64,000 bases of DNA from Ensifer sp. LC11 (lineage in GTDB: Bacteria; Pseudomonadota; Alphaproteobacteria; Rhizobiales; Rhizobiaceae): contig NZ_MBSO01000010.1 in assembly GCF_001695835.1 (NCBI RefSeq), positions 62,001 through 126,000 of the forward strand, in the 5' to 3' direction. Positions 25,651 through 34,368 of the stretch are shown in pieces. The position numbers and the translations under genes are program-made. Numbering within the stretch: position 1 is the first letter of the stretch; each line of letters begins with the position of its first letter. The notes under the pieces are model-generated. The model searched no databases and was not told where the DNA came from. It worked only from the letters and a program-made list of their open reading frames with translations.

Positions 25651-25938
25651 ATGCAAACACATATGTCCGCCGCTGATCTCCTGATCATGTGCGGCGAGGA
25701 AATTCACGGAGCAGGCTGGAAACGCCCGCTGGCCGACCGCCTTGGCGTGTCCGTTCGCACCCTTTCAAGATGGGCTGCGAAGACGACATCGCTGGGCTAC
25801 GACCACGGCCTTTGGGCCGATCTTCGCGAGATAATCGCGGAGGAAATCCACGACACTCTGGATCGCGTCAAGTCAATGCAGGTCCTCGAACAACGAATCA
25901 AGATACATGCCGAAGGGGAGACAGCAGATGCAAAGTGA
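25651..25938 (+). CDS. Small helix-turn-helix protein
   Basis: The 95-residue product has a clear HTH: PLADRLGVSVRTLSRWAA at residues ~26-43. It is a candidate Cro-like or other early regulator, though no C-terminal dimerisation or cleavage domain is present. It overlaps the next gene by 11 bp. Confidence 0.6.
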   Translation: MQTHMSAADLLIMCGEEIHGAGWKRPLADRLGVSVRTLSRWAAKTTSLGYDHGLWADLREIIAEEIHDTLDRVKSMQVLEQRIKIHAEGETADAK

Positions 25939-26437
25939 CGGGCCGAAGAACATGGGACGGGGCGAGGTATATTACCGCCCGCAAAGTGGAGATGACTGGC
26001 GACTGATCGGATACACCGACAACCGTGACCCGGTTCGCGGCAAAGCCGAAGCCGAACGGCTCATCATGGAAGCTCCGGTGATGGACTGGGCACTCGACTG
26101 TCTGGAACGACTTGAAGTAGAAGCCGAACAGAAAGCTGGTGCCGAGGACCTTCGGGCTCGCATGGAGGTCGAAGGCTTCGGTGAATCCGATATCGATAGC
26201 CACCTGTTGAGTGGGATCATGTCGCGTGCCCAAGCGATCAAGTTTTTCGGCCTCGGCAACATTCAAAATCCAGTCACGGCGGAAATTGAGCGGCTTGTAA
26301 ATAGTCTGGCTGCTGCTGCTCACGTGGAAGGATGGCTCAGCCGAAGGCAAGAAGACTGCGAAGAGGCGAAGGCGGAGACACAGTGTGCCAAAGCCGATCT
26401 CCTAGCCGCATTTGATCGGCTGAGGGGGCGTGTATGA
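25928..26437 (+). CDS. Hypothetical protein
   Basis: 169 residues; helical C-terminal half with charged repeats (SRRQEDCEEAKAETQCAKAD). ATG 25928 lies inside the previous gene's end; the next gene overlaps by ATGA. No family recognised. Confidence 0.55.
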   Translation: MQSDGPKNMGRGEVYYRPQSGDDWRLIGYTDNRDPVRGKAEAERLIMEAPVMDWALDCLERLEVEAEQKAGAEDLRARMEVEGFGESDIDSHLLSGIMSRAQAIKFFGLGNIQNPVTAEIERLVNSLAAAAHVEGWLSRRQEDCEEAKAETQCAKADLLAAFDRLRGRV

Positions 26438-26865
26438 ACGGCATCAATCCCGACTACTTCCTGGAAGAAAGCACCACGATAACGCCGATCTATCCGTATC
26501 ATGTTTTCTGGCGTCGTTTCTCCAGTGGTTTCCTCGTGTCGTCCAAGCTGTCATCGGAAGCGTGCGAAGAACACATCCGCCGTCAGGTTTCCGACAACCT
26601 GCGGAGTTACCCGTATTGCGTCGCACGTGGCGGCATGACCACCTGTAGCCCGACACCTGACAATCCAATCAACGACATCAGGCGCTCGATGTCGTTGATT
26701 GCCGAATACGAACTGGCCGAGATCGATGCGGACATGTCTGCGATCAGGATCGCCGCTAGTCGCGGCTACATGACTGGTGAGGCCGTGGCGGCCTACAGCC
26801 GGTTGACGAAGCGCAAGGATAAGCTGGAGGCGATCATCTCCAAGACCGACGAGGTCTCGGCATGA
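26434..26865 (+). CDS. Hypothetical protein
   Basis: 143 residues; the C-terminal ~60 residues are helical and may form a coiled coil. ATGA overlaps with both neighbours place it in a coupled early operon. Function unknown. Confidence 0.55.
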   Translation: MNGINPDYFLEESTTITPIYPYHVFWRRFSSGFLVSSKLSSEACEEHIRRQVSDNLRSYPYCVARGGMTTCSPTPDNPINDIRRSMSLIAEYELAEIDADMSAIRIAASRGYMTGEAVAAYSRLTKRKDKLEAIISKTDEVSA

Positions 26866-27098
26866 ACATTCTCGTGAAACTCAACGGGAAGCCGCTACCC
26901 ACCGATAACCTGGCAGACTTGATGATCGAGGTCAGAGCAGCATCCGAAGCCTATCGGAAACCGCACATCACCGAGCAGCTGCAGACCATGGTCGTCGCGC
27001 GTGTGAGGGACGCCTTAAAGGGGGTTTGCGACGATATCGGTACCGCCGATCATGACCGCCCAGGTGTCGACATTACGGTCCGGTTCTTCGCATTGTAA
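26862..27098 (+). CDS. Hypothetical small protein
   Basis: 78 residues, begins MNILVKLNGKPLPTDNL; alpha/beta pattern, no recognised domain. ATGA overlap with the preceding gene. Confidence 0.5.
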   Translation: MNILVKLNGKPLPTDNLADLMIEVRAASEAYRKPHITEQLQTMVVARVRDALKGVCDDIGTADHDRPGVDITVRFFAL

Positions 27099-27206
27099 AC
27101 ACGACGGGAATCAAACCGTCAAAACCATAGACGGCACAGGATGGTCTGGAATTGATGCGCAAAGCCTGATTGAGTGGGAGGACAACGCGGAGCATAAAGT
27201 TACGGC

Positions 27207-28124
27207 ATGGCGGCTATGGATGACGAGCAAGCAGAAGCAATAGCGACTGAATGGGGCGTAGACCCAGAATTGCTCAAGGAAGCCGAATGGAAACTGGAGA
27301 CTATCGACGGTAACGATGGCGAGCTTTACGGCTACTTTGTACGGTTTCGAGAGGATACCGATCCTGACTTGCTCGCACAGCTAGGCGTATCTCCTGGTGA
27401 ATACTATCGACAGGTTGGCATCAATGTGTTTGATGAGCCCGAGCCTGAACAAGACAACCCCTTCCCCGACAACCGCCTTGAAATTGCTAATGCTTATCCT
27501 GAGGAATGGGGAAATATACTGGCTGATTTTGCCCGGGGCGATCCCATCGAATCTGCAACCGGGGCGGCTTTCTCCGGGTCAGCTTTTGATGGCGATGCAT
27601 TCGCGGCTGCCGATGCCTCTGTGTTGACGGCGGATAGCGGAGAGGTCCTTACAGACGACGATGGGAACCGGCTGGTAGTTGGCACGGACGACACGACGAG
27701 AGATTTTCAAAGAGACTTGTTGCTTCGACTGGACCGCCTTGAGGTAGCACTACAGACGTACCGTGATCATGTTCCACCCCGCAACCACAACGGTCCGCCA
27801 GAACTCGTAGAAGCCGATCCGATCCCTCCCAAGGACCTTGAACTGGTCGTCAAGGTGGTCGTTGACCTGAGGACCGAAGCACAACAGGAGCAGCCTGATC
27901 CGGTTAAACTGGAAGTTCAGGCATCCACCTTTCGACGGGTAGCAGGCGCGATTCTTTCCTGGATAGGCCGTAAGGCAGATAAGGCCGTTGATAGTGCCAT
28001 CACGTCTAGTGTGCCGATTGGCGTCGCGTGGGTGATCGCGGACCCAAAAAGCCTTCATGACGCGCTTGTGTCAGTGGCCGATGCAGCGTCGGCGTTGGCT
28101 GCTCACCTTCAGAACTTGTTGTGA
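27207..28124 (+). CDS. Hypothetical protein with PPRNHNGPPE motif
   Basis: The 305-residue product has an acidic N-terminal half, then the short motif PPRNHNGPPE (~residue 190), seen as GHNxPPE in many rhizobial phage-linked proteins, and a helical C-terminus ending in a moderately hydrophobic stretch. Function unknown. It is convergent with the minus-strand gene at 28137. Confidence 0.55.
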   Translation: MAAMDDEQAEAIATEWGVDPELLKEAEWKLETIDGNDGELYGYFVRFREDTDPDLLAQLGVSPGEYYRQVGINVFDEPEPEQDNPFPDNRLEIANAYPEEWGNILADFARGDPIESATGAAFSGSAFDGDAFAAADASVLTADSGEVLTDDDGNRLVVGTDDTTRDFQRDLLLRLDRLEVALQTYRDHVPPRNHNGPPELVEADPIPPKDLELVVKVVVDLRTEAQQEQPDPVKLEVQASTFRRVAGAILSWIGRKADKAVDSAITSSVPIGVAWVIADPKSLHDALVSVADAASALAAHLQNLL

Positions 28125-28136
28125 GGTGTTGGGCGG

Positions 28137-28835
28137 CTATGTCCCGGCAGGCTGCTTCACTGCGGCTTGCTCCCTCATTTCCCGTTCCTGGCGCTCTTTG
28201 CGAGACTTTTCCATTCGAGCGAAGAACTCCGCCTGCTTGGCCTTTTGCGCTTCGCGAGACTTCTTGATCTTGACGATAGTCGCTTCGAATGTGTGCTGCG
28301 GATCGTGATGCTCCCGCTCCTGGAACTCGACACCATAATCGTCCCGAAGGCGATTCAGGATATGGACGGCGGAGAGCCCGATCTTCGAATAGCGATCTTC
28401 AAGCTCTTCAAAATACTCGCTGTAGTCCGGTGGACCCGCGACATGCTCAGCAACGAAACTGGCGGACTCTTCTGCAGATTTGATCATGCCGGGGATGAGC
28501 AAGCTGCGATACATGAGGTCAGACGGTATCGACGCCCAGTCTAAGGCTGACGGCCATTCGATCCTCGGCGTCGGTGCGGTTGCGTGTGCGACACCCTCGT
28601 CGTCTTCATGCTTCGGATCGAAGACGACGTTCATGCAGTCGTCGATAAGCTGATCCATTGTCGTAGCAAGAAGCATCGCGTGATAGCGGATGAGCCTGCG
28701 ACGCTTCCACCAGTCGGTGAAGATATCCTTCAAGCCGCCGAGAAACACGCCGAATAGCGTCACCAGCAACGTGCCACAGACCGTGATGACCACCTTGCCG
28801 AAGTCATCTTTTGCGAATGCAGTCAGCCAATCCAT
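28137..28835 (-). CDS. Membrane-anchored cytoplasmic protein, moron candidate
   Basis: 232 residues: N-terminal transmembrane helix (VVITVCGTLLVTLFGVFLGGL, with positive residues after it), then a helical soluble part with LDWASIPSDLMYRSL and a C-terminal charged coiled coil. It is opposite in strand to the surrounding early-late genes, the pattern of a lysogen-expressed moron. The layout, DWxSxxPxxxYR and the later Lx2-L-R block are shared with the protein at 62079-62594, so both appear to be one family. A role in superinfection exclusion is only a guess. Confidence 0.6.
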   Translation of the reverse strand: MDWLTAFAKDDFGKVVITVCGTLLVTLFGVFLGGLKDIFTDWWKRRRLIRYHAMLLATTMDQLIDDCMNVVFDPKHEDDEGVAHATAPTPRIEWPSALDWASIPSDLMYRSLLIPGMIKSAEESASFVAEHVAGPPDYSEYFEELEDRYSKIGLSAVHILNRLRDDYGVEFQEREHHDPQHTFEATIVKIKKSREAQKAKQAEFFARMEKSRKERQEREMREQAAVKQPAGT

Positions 28836-28875
28836 GTGAACCCCTGATTTTTGCGATCAGAGTGCATGAAACATC

Positions 28876-28894
28876 ACGGGTTTCAATCAGCCGA
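28876..28894 (+). repeat. Late-region 19-bp element, copy 1
   Basis: Reads ACGGGTTTCAATCAGCCGA, 32 nt before ATG 28927. Between it and the start lies CTGTT-gaa-AACAG followed at once by GAG of the ribosome site. It sits in the gap between the divergent gene at 28835 and the first late gene. Confidence 0.8.
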
Positions 28895-28926
28895 CGCCCG
28901 CACACTGTTGAAAACAGGAGATCATT

Positions 28927-29502
28927 ATGGCCGGAATCGAAGTTTCCTTCGACGCACAGAAGTTCGCTGCCGAAGCGCACCGGATGGTCCAGGTCGAGCT
29001 GCCAGCCGCCATCCGTGCGGGTATGCGATCTGCTGCCAACAGGATCACGCACCAGCTCGGGCTAATGCTCGCCGACAAGCTCGATGACCCCGTTCCTTTC
29101 ACCCAGCGCGGCTTCTATGCCGAGGTCAGCACTGCTGCAGCTGAGCCTGAGATGGAGATCGGCGTCAGGCCAATGCAAGCTGCATACCTGCAATACGTGT
29201 TCGATGGCGGCGTTGACAGCAACGCCCTTGTGCCAACGGCTGACACCGATCTCGACCGATACGGCAACATCCCTCGCGGTTACCTGGCCGCTGAGCAGGC
29301 TCAGGGCGCGGTCTGGATGACCGCACGCAGCGGCGTCCGCACATTGTTCGAAGACGGCAAAGGCCGCCTGAAGGCCGTGGCCATGATTGTCGACGAAGTC
29401 AGCTACGACAAGCTGGTCGACTTCGAGACGGAGGTCAGCATCGCTGTGTCCGATCTTCTACCCGATGCTGTCGCCGACAAGCTCGCCATTGCATTCGGCT
29501 GA
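28927..29502 (+). CDS. Phage structural protein (minor head/tail, HK97 gp10-like size)
   Basis: 191 residues starting GIEVSFDAQKFAAEAHRMVQVELPAAIRAGM, a pattern of tail-completion/minor tail proteins, followed by a PTADTDLDRYGNIPRGYLAAE segment. It lies upstream of the terminase genes, an unusual place for a structural gene. Function inferred weakly from composition and context. Confidence 0.45.
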   Translation: MAGIEVSFDAQKFAAEAHRMVQVELPAAIRAGMRSAANRITHQLGLMLADKLDDPVPFTQRGFYAEVSTAAAEPEMEIGVRPMQAAYLQYVFDGGVDSNALVPTADTDLDRYGNIPRGYLAAEQAQGAVWMTARSGVRTLFEDGKGRLKAVAMIVDEVSYDKLVDFETEVSIAVSDLLPDAVADKLAIAFG

Positions 29503-29511
29503 CCAGTTCAT

Positions 29512-29530
29512 CCGGGTCTCTATCACCCCC
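29512..29530 (+). repeat. Late-region 19-bp element, copy 2
   Basis: Reads CCGGGTCTCTATCACCCCC: the first 14 bases match the consensus, the last five differ. It begins 10 bp after the stop at 29502 and lies 124 nt before the small terminase gene; CTGGT ... ACCAG in between may form a hairpin. Confidence 0.75.
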
Positions 29531-29654
29531 ACCGGGTAGGTTCTTTCCAGGAGCAGAACGACGAGAGGGTTCGGCATCGTCCCACCCCTCTCAATTGCTG
29601 GTGCGAAAACCAGGTAACGGGTAACGCTCGCGCCACAACCTGGGGGAGAACGGC

Positions 29655-30248
29655 ATGGATTTTTCAAAGCTCGAACCGCTGTCGCAGGCAAAGTTTGCAA
29701 AGATTGCGGGTGTCTCTGGAAAAACCGTAAGTGATTGGAAATCAAAAGGTTATCTGACTTTTACGGATGATGGCCTCGTTGATTCAGCCGCTTCAGCAAA
29801 AGTTCTTCATGATCGCGGTTTGGGCAAGTTTGAGACCGTTACCCCACCTGCGGCAACCGTTACCCTCGCCGAGCCGACGGAAGAGTCTGACGCCGACACC
29901 GAAAGCCAGGCCGCCAATCTCATGATGCAAATCCTCGACGGTCAGGTCGAGATGGAGCTGCTCACATACAAGGAAGCCGAGACATACAAAGAAAACTATC
30001 TCGCGATGAACGCTCGGCTCAAATACGAGCATAGCGCCGGTCGGCTTGTAGAGAAGGCTGCGGTTGAAAAGCTATTCATCGAGCGCTGGTCGGCCGAGCG
30101 CGATGCTTGGGAAGTATGGCCGTCACTCGTCTGCGGCACGCTCGCCGCGAAGTTCGGCATCGATCAAATCCAGCTGCGTGTCGCTCTTGAAGATGCCGTT
30201 GAGGCTCAGCTCAAAGACCGCGTGTCCCGGCCAACGGTGAAACTATAA
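29655..30248 (+). CDS. terS: Terminase small subunit, lambda Nu1-like
   Basis: The 197-residue product has an N-terminal MerR-like winged HTH (AKFAKIAGVSGKTVSDWKSKGYL, residues ~13-35) that would bind the cos site, and a C-terminal helical region expected to contact the large subunit. GGGGGAG precedes the start. It overlaps terL by one base. Confidence 0.85.
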   Translation: MDFSKLEPLSQAKFAKIAGVSGKTVSDWKSKGYLTFTDDGLVDSAASAKVLHDRGLGKFETVTPPAATVTLAEPTEESDADTESQAANLMMQILDGQVEMELLTYKEAETYKENYLAMNARLKYEHSAGRLVEKAAVEKLFIERWSAERDAWEVWPSLVCGTLAAKFGIDQIQLRVALEDAVEAQLKDRVSRPTVKL

Positions 30249-32473
30249 TGGCTCGTCAGTGGCGTCCTGGCGAAGATGACAACGAGGAAGTCGGCGAGGG
30301 TATCAAGCTTGTCCTGCGTCGGTTATTTGACCAGTCGCTGCCAAAGTTGGCCGACCCGGCAAAGGTCGAGCAGGACGCCTTCAGCTTGGGCTATAGCCCG
30401 AACGAACGGCTGCTAGTCAGTGAGATAGCCGACCAACACCGCTACCTCGCTGGTGTTGGTGCATCGGAACCTGGCCTCTTTCGCACAGCCCGCACCCCGT
30501 ACCTGAAGGAGCCGATGGACAATGCGTCCGTGGGGTCACCGGTTTGGAAGACAGTGTTCGTTTCGGGTGCACAGACCGGCAAGTCGGAAGCCGGTAACAA
30601 CATGGTCTTCTATTGGATGTCGGCGGCACCCGGGCCGATCATGATGGTATTGCCGTCAGCCGGAGTCGCCAAGAAGGTCAGCAAGCAGCGCCTCACGCCG
30701 ATGATTCAAGCTTCGGATTATCTGAGGGAGCGTGTCATTGAAGACCTGCTGCTATCGAAGGAGTTTCGCGGCGGTCTCCTTTTCATGGCATCGGCCGAGT
30801 CCGGGGCCGACCTGCGTTCGCTTCCTATCCGATACCTGTATTGCGACGAGGTCGATGCATACGTTCTCGACGTCAACGGGGAAGGTCCGCCTGTCGGACT
30901 GGCCATGCGCCGCACGAACACCTTCAAGAGCAAGCGAAAGGTCTACCTGACTTCGACACCGACAAAAGAAGCGACGTCAGTAATCTGGCGTGAGTTCCTG
31001 CTCGGTGACCAACGTCTATACCACATGCCTTGCCCGTCCGAGAAATGCGGTAAGCTCCTAGTCTTCGAATTTGAAGGTCTGAAGTGGACTTGGGGCAAAG
31101 CAGCCGAGACGGTCTATTTCGAGTGCCCGCACTGCAAGTTCCACATTCATGAGCATCACAAGGAGACGATGCTCCCGGCCGGTCAGTGGATCGCGACCAG
31201 GAAGGACCTGGAGAACGTCGAGGAAGGCGTCCGTAGCTACCGCCTCAATTCGCTTTATTCGCCACTGGGCTGGCTCTCGTGGGCCGATATCGCTCGGACT
31301 TGGGAAGACTACCAAGGCTCGCCGATGAAGATCGCCGAGTTCCGCAATACCATCCTTGGCCTACCCTCCATTGAAGTCTCCGAAAAGGTCGATTGGGAAG
31401 CAGTCTACAATCGCGGAGACATCGGCGAGACGCCGTATGTCATGGAGAAGAACGGTCGCACTATCGTGCCGAGCGGCTGCCTTTTCCTTACGCGCGGGAT
31501 CGACGTCGGTCAGGACCATATCGAAATTGGTGTCCACGGCTACGGTCGTGACGGCCACCGGTTCTGGATCGATCATTTCCGCATCAGTGGCGACACCAAT
31601 CAGCAGGCAATCTGGGACGAGCTGACGCGGCATATCCAGCACGCATACGTCAATGTCTACGGCGTGCCGATGCTGCCAAAGAAGAACCTTATCGACACCA
31701 GCTATCTGACCCCAATGGTGAAGGCCTGGATACGCAAGCAGAACCAGACTCTGGTGCTGGGTGTGGACCCTATGGATGACAGGCCCATGCCAGTTAAGGT
31801 CGAAGTACAGGGTGAACCCGATCCGTTCAATTCAGGCAAGAAGACGAATGTCGGGGCACTGAAGATTGTCCAGGCGGATGTTAGCCACTTCAAGAGCGAG
31901 CTGCTCAGTATCCTGAATATCCCGACCCCGAGCGATACGACCGAAGCGCCGATGAACTGGTTCCACGTCCCTCTCAAGGGCGGAGAGTTCTCGAAGGAGC
32001 TGGCCAAGCAGCTAACGTCCGAGCGCAAGGTTCTCATCCGTGATCCGAGCGGTCTGATTACCGGAGAGAAGTACGTCCGCATCGAGGGTCGTCGAGCAGA
32101 AGCTCTCGACTGCCACAACTACGCCCGTGCAGGCGCATACCTGCTTGGGTGGGACCGCTTTACGGGGGCGCACTTCGACCGGCTCGAACAGCAGCTCCGT
32201 GATGCGGCAGATGCGCTGAAGGCCGAGCAGGCAGCAGAGGAACGCGGGGCTCCGGTCCAGAAACCGGTCTCTCGAACCAAGGTCGAAGCTCCTCCCATGG
32301 TGCCGAAGCTCGACATCACACCGCCAGGTCAGAAGCCGATGATTAAGATCACGCCACCGAAAACATCCGGGTCTCAATCAGCCAATCGTCCGACAGTTGA
32401 GGGAAAGCCTCGCCGCCACATCGTCCCGATGCCTGCGGCCGCGTTGCAGGGAGACGATGACGATGAGTTCTAA
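30248..32473 (+). CDS. terL: Terminase large subunit, lambda gpA (GpA) family
   Basis: The 741-residue product has ATPase Walker A SGAQTGKSEAGNN (~residue 105), Walker B YLYCDEVDA (~195), a zinc-ribbon pair CPSEKCG / CPHC (~261 and ~292), and a nuclease acidic strand GIDVGQDHIE (~417). It cuts cos DNA and drives packaging into the prohead. The C-terminal tail is Pro-rich and contains an in-frame copy of the 19-bp late element encoding SGSQSA. It overlaps the gpW gene by 11 bp. Confidence 0.95.
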   Translation: MARQWRPGEDDNEEVGEGIKLVLRRLFDQSLPKLADPAKVEQDAFSLGYSPNERLLVSEIADQHRYLAGVGASEPGLFRTARTPYLKEPMDNASVGSPVWKTVFVSGAQTGKSEAGNNMVFYWMSAAPGPIMMVLPSAGVAKKVSKQRLTPMIQASDYLRERVIEDLLLSKEFRGGLLFMASAESGADLRSLPIRYLYCDEVDAYVLDVNGEGPPVGLAMRRTNTFKSKRKVYLTSTPTKEATSVIWREFLLGDQRLYHMPCPSEKCGKLLVFEFEGLKWTWGKAAETVYFECPHCKFHIHEHHKETMLPAGQWIATRKDLENVEEGVRSYRLNSLYSPLGWLSWADIARTWEDYQGSPMKIAEFRNTILGLPSIEVSEKVDWEAVYNRGDIGETPYVMEKNGRTIVPSGCLFLTRGIDVGQDHIEIGVHGYGRDGHRFWIDHFRISGDTNQQAIWDELTRHIQHAYVNVYGVPMLPKKNLIDTSYLTPMVKAWIRKQNQTLVLGVDPMDDRPMPVKVEVQGEPDPFNSGKKTNVGALKIVQADVSHFKSELLSILNIPTPSDTTEAPMNWFHVPLKGGEFSKELAKQLTSERKVLIRDPSGLITGEKYVRIEGRRAEALDCHNYARAGAYLLGWDRFTGAHFDRLEQQLRDAADALKAEQAAEERGAPVQKPVSRTKVEAPPMVPKLDITPPGQKPMIKITPPKTSGSQSANRPTVEGKPRRHIVPMPAAALQGDDDDEF
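32367..32385 (+). repeat. Late-region 19-bp element, copy 3 (inside terL)
   Basis: Reads CCGGGTCTCAATCAGCCAA, inside the 3' end of terL in the frame TCC GGG TCT CAA TCA GCC (SGSQSA), 77 nt before the gpW start. The same variant in the same frame occurs at 41484. Confidence 0.75.
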
Positions 32474-32708
32474 CCAGGCCCGACTTCTGCAGCTCAATTC
32501 CTGGATTGCCGACGGTGAACGGGCGCTGTTCGAGCTGGCTACCGGGTCAAAAGTTGTGATGTTGAGCTACAGCATTGACGGCAACATGCAGCGCCAATTT
32601 AATCAGGCAAGTGCCCAGTTCCTGCGCGACCTGATCGTCCAATGGAAGTCTGAGGCTGCTAGCCTTGGAGGCGGAGGATTCCGTCGTCGTCCGATGATCC
32701 TTGCGTAA
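32463..32708 (+). CDS. Head-tail joining protein, lambda gpW-like
   Basis: 81 residues with ARLLQLNSWIADGERALFELATG followed by a short beta region and helix, fitting gpW in size, pattern and position (between gpA and gpB homologues). gpW stabilises packaged DNA and allows gpFII to bind. ATG 32463 overlaps the terL stop. Confidence 0.8.
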   Translation: MSSNQARLLQLNSWIADGERALFELATGSKVVMLSYSIDGNMQRQFNQASAQFLRDLIVQWKSEAASLGGGGFRRRPMILA

Positions 32709-32717
32709 GGATCGCCG

Positions 32718-34310
32718 ATGACAGTCACGATCATTCCTCCCTCTGCCGGTCCCCGTCATCCGAAGATGTATCAGCTCCTAAATGCTGACGGGTCGCCCAT
32801 GTCGTCTGTGTCCGCATCCGACACAGCGTTCAAGGCCGCCTCCCAGGAAGGCAAGATGCGGCTGTGGAACCCCGCTAAAGGTTCTGCGGATTCTGACTTA
32901 TTGCCGGAAAAGCCGACCATCGACGCGCGTTCGGTCGATCTCGTCCGCAACGAGGTCTCCGCGAAGTCGGGCATCGACACCTTACTAGACTTGGTGATCG
33001 GCACCGGGCCGACCATCGTGCCGATCCCTGACTATAAGGCTCTGGGTCTGGACAAGGAGTGGGCAGCAGAGTGGGCTCGTAACGTGCAGGGCATCGTGCA
33101 CGACTACATCGATTCAGAGGCTATGGACGTGACCCGCTCAGGAAATCTAACCGACAACTTGAGGATGGGTCTCCGCACTGAGATCGCACAGGGCGAACAG
33201 GCTGTCGTCCCATACTTCATCGAAGGCCGACCCGGCTCTGATTTCGCGACGTGCTTCCAGTGGATTGATCCCGACCGTATCAGCAATCCCCTCGGCACGT
33301 TCGACTCACAGTATCTCCGGTCAGGCATCGAGATTGACGAGTTCGGAGCACCACAGCGTTACCATGTGCAGAAAGTTCATCCCGCTGATGTAGGCACCTT
33401 CGCGGCAATCGAAGGGGCCTACGAATGGGAGGCAATCGACGCTTTGACCGAGTGGGGCCGACCCAGCTTCATACATGTTTTCGAACGTGAGCGTCCTGAC
33501 CAGCATCGTGGTCTATCGATGCTCGCGGCGATGATGCCGTTCTATAAGGACGCGTCCGACTACCGTGGGGCCGAAGTAAAGGCCGCCCTTGCAAACGCCA
33601 TTGTTGCGGGCTTCACCGAGAGTTCCATGGAAATGAGCCAACTGCTCGACATGTTCGGCGGGGACGCATCGTCGTTGCTTGCGGCACGTGCGGAATACAT
33701 CCTCAACATGCAACCTGGATCGATCTTGCCGCTATTCCCTGGTGACAAGTTTGCGTCGCACAACCCATCTCGTCCGAACGCTGCGTATGAGGGTTTCATG
33801 CGTGCGATCAAAAAGGACCAGTCGCTTGGCTTCAACTTGCCGCATCAGATCGCCATGAAAGACACCGACGGTGATAGTTATTCCAGTTTGAAGGGTGCCT
33901 TCAACATGGCACGGCGTGCCATTGCACCCCGACAGTCGTCCTCCAAAACGAAGTGCGTCGACAAGATCGTTCGCTGTTTGATGGAAGAGCTAGTCGGCAC
34001 CGGCATCATCGAAGCACCGGGTTTTTGGGACAACAACCGTACACGCAATGCCTGGCTTCGAACCCGGATCATCTGGGACGGTGAAGGGTGGCTTGATCCT
34101 GCTCGTGAGGCACAGGCAGCTCAGCTCCGCATTGCTCTCGGCATCAGCACCTACGAAATCGAGTGTGCGGCACAGGGTCTCGATTGGCGTGAAGTGATGG
34201 AACAGAGGTCGGTTGAGCAGCGCTTCATGAAAGCGCTCGACCTCGACCAGAATCAGTTGACGACCTCCATCGCTCTGGCTCCCCAAACGCCGGAGCGGCC
34301 CGAGCAATAA
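32718..34310 (+). CDS. Portal protein, lambda gpB family
   Basis: 530 residues, typical lambda-portal landmarks: LVRNEVSAKSGIDTLLDLVIGTG, WIDPDRISNP, GRPSFIHVFERERPDQHRG and DGDSYSSLKGAFNM. A dodecamer forms the DNA channel at the capsid vertex. It sits 9 bp after gpW and precedes the gpC-like protease. Confidence 0.93.
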   Translation: MTVTIIPPSAGPRHPKMYQLLNADGSPMSSVSASDTAFKAASQEGKMRLWNPAKGSADSDLLPEKPTIDARSVDLVRNEVSAKSGIDTLLDLVIGTGPTIVPIPDYKALGLDKEWAAEWARNVQGIVHDYIDSEAMDVTRSGNLTDNLRMGLRTEIAQGEQAVVPYFIEGRPGSDFATCFQWIDPDRISNPLGTFDSQYLRSGIEIDEFGAPQRYHVQKVHPADVGTFAAIEGAYEWEAIDALTEWGRPSFIHVFERERPDQHRGLSMLAAMMPFYKDASDYRGAEVKAALANAIVAGFTESSMEMSQLLDMFGGDASSLLAARAEYILNMQPGSILPLFPGDKFASHNPSRPNAAYEGFMRAIKKDQSLGFNLPHQIAMKDTDGDSYSSLKGAFNMARRAIAPRQSSSKTKCVDKIVRCLMEELVGTGIIEAPGFWDNNRTRNAWLRTRIIWDGEGWLDPAREAQAAQLRIALGISTYEIECAAQGLDWREVMEQRSVEQRFMKALDLDQNQLTTSIALAPQTPERPEQ

Positions 34311-34315
34311 TTCCT

Positions 34316-34334
34316 CCGGGTTTCAATCAGCCGA
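34316..34334 (+). repeat. Late-region 19-bp element, copy 4
   Basis: Reads CCGGGTTTCAATCAGCCGA, 6 bp after the portal stop and 34 nt before the gpC-like gene. It is followed by a 9-bp hairpin ATCTCCTGT-gctgaga-ACAGGAGAT whose right arm contains the AGGAG ribosome site. Confidence 0.85.
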
Positions 34335-34368
34335 TTGCGATCTCCTGTGCTGAGAACAGGAGATACGC

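Noticed and set aside
27052-27243. 63-codon + strand ORF between two hypothetical genes
   Set aside because: No ribosome site, overlaps both neighbours by 37-47 bp and has no recognisable pattern; it may cover a true gap but cannot be supported.
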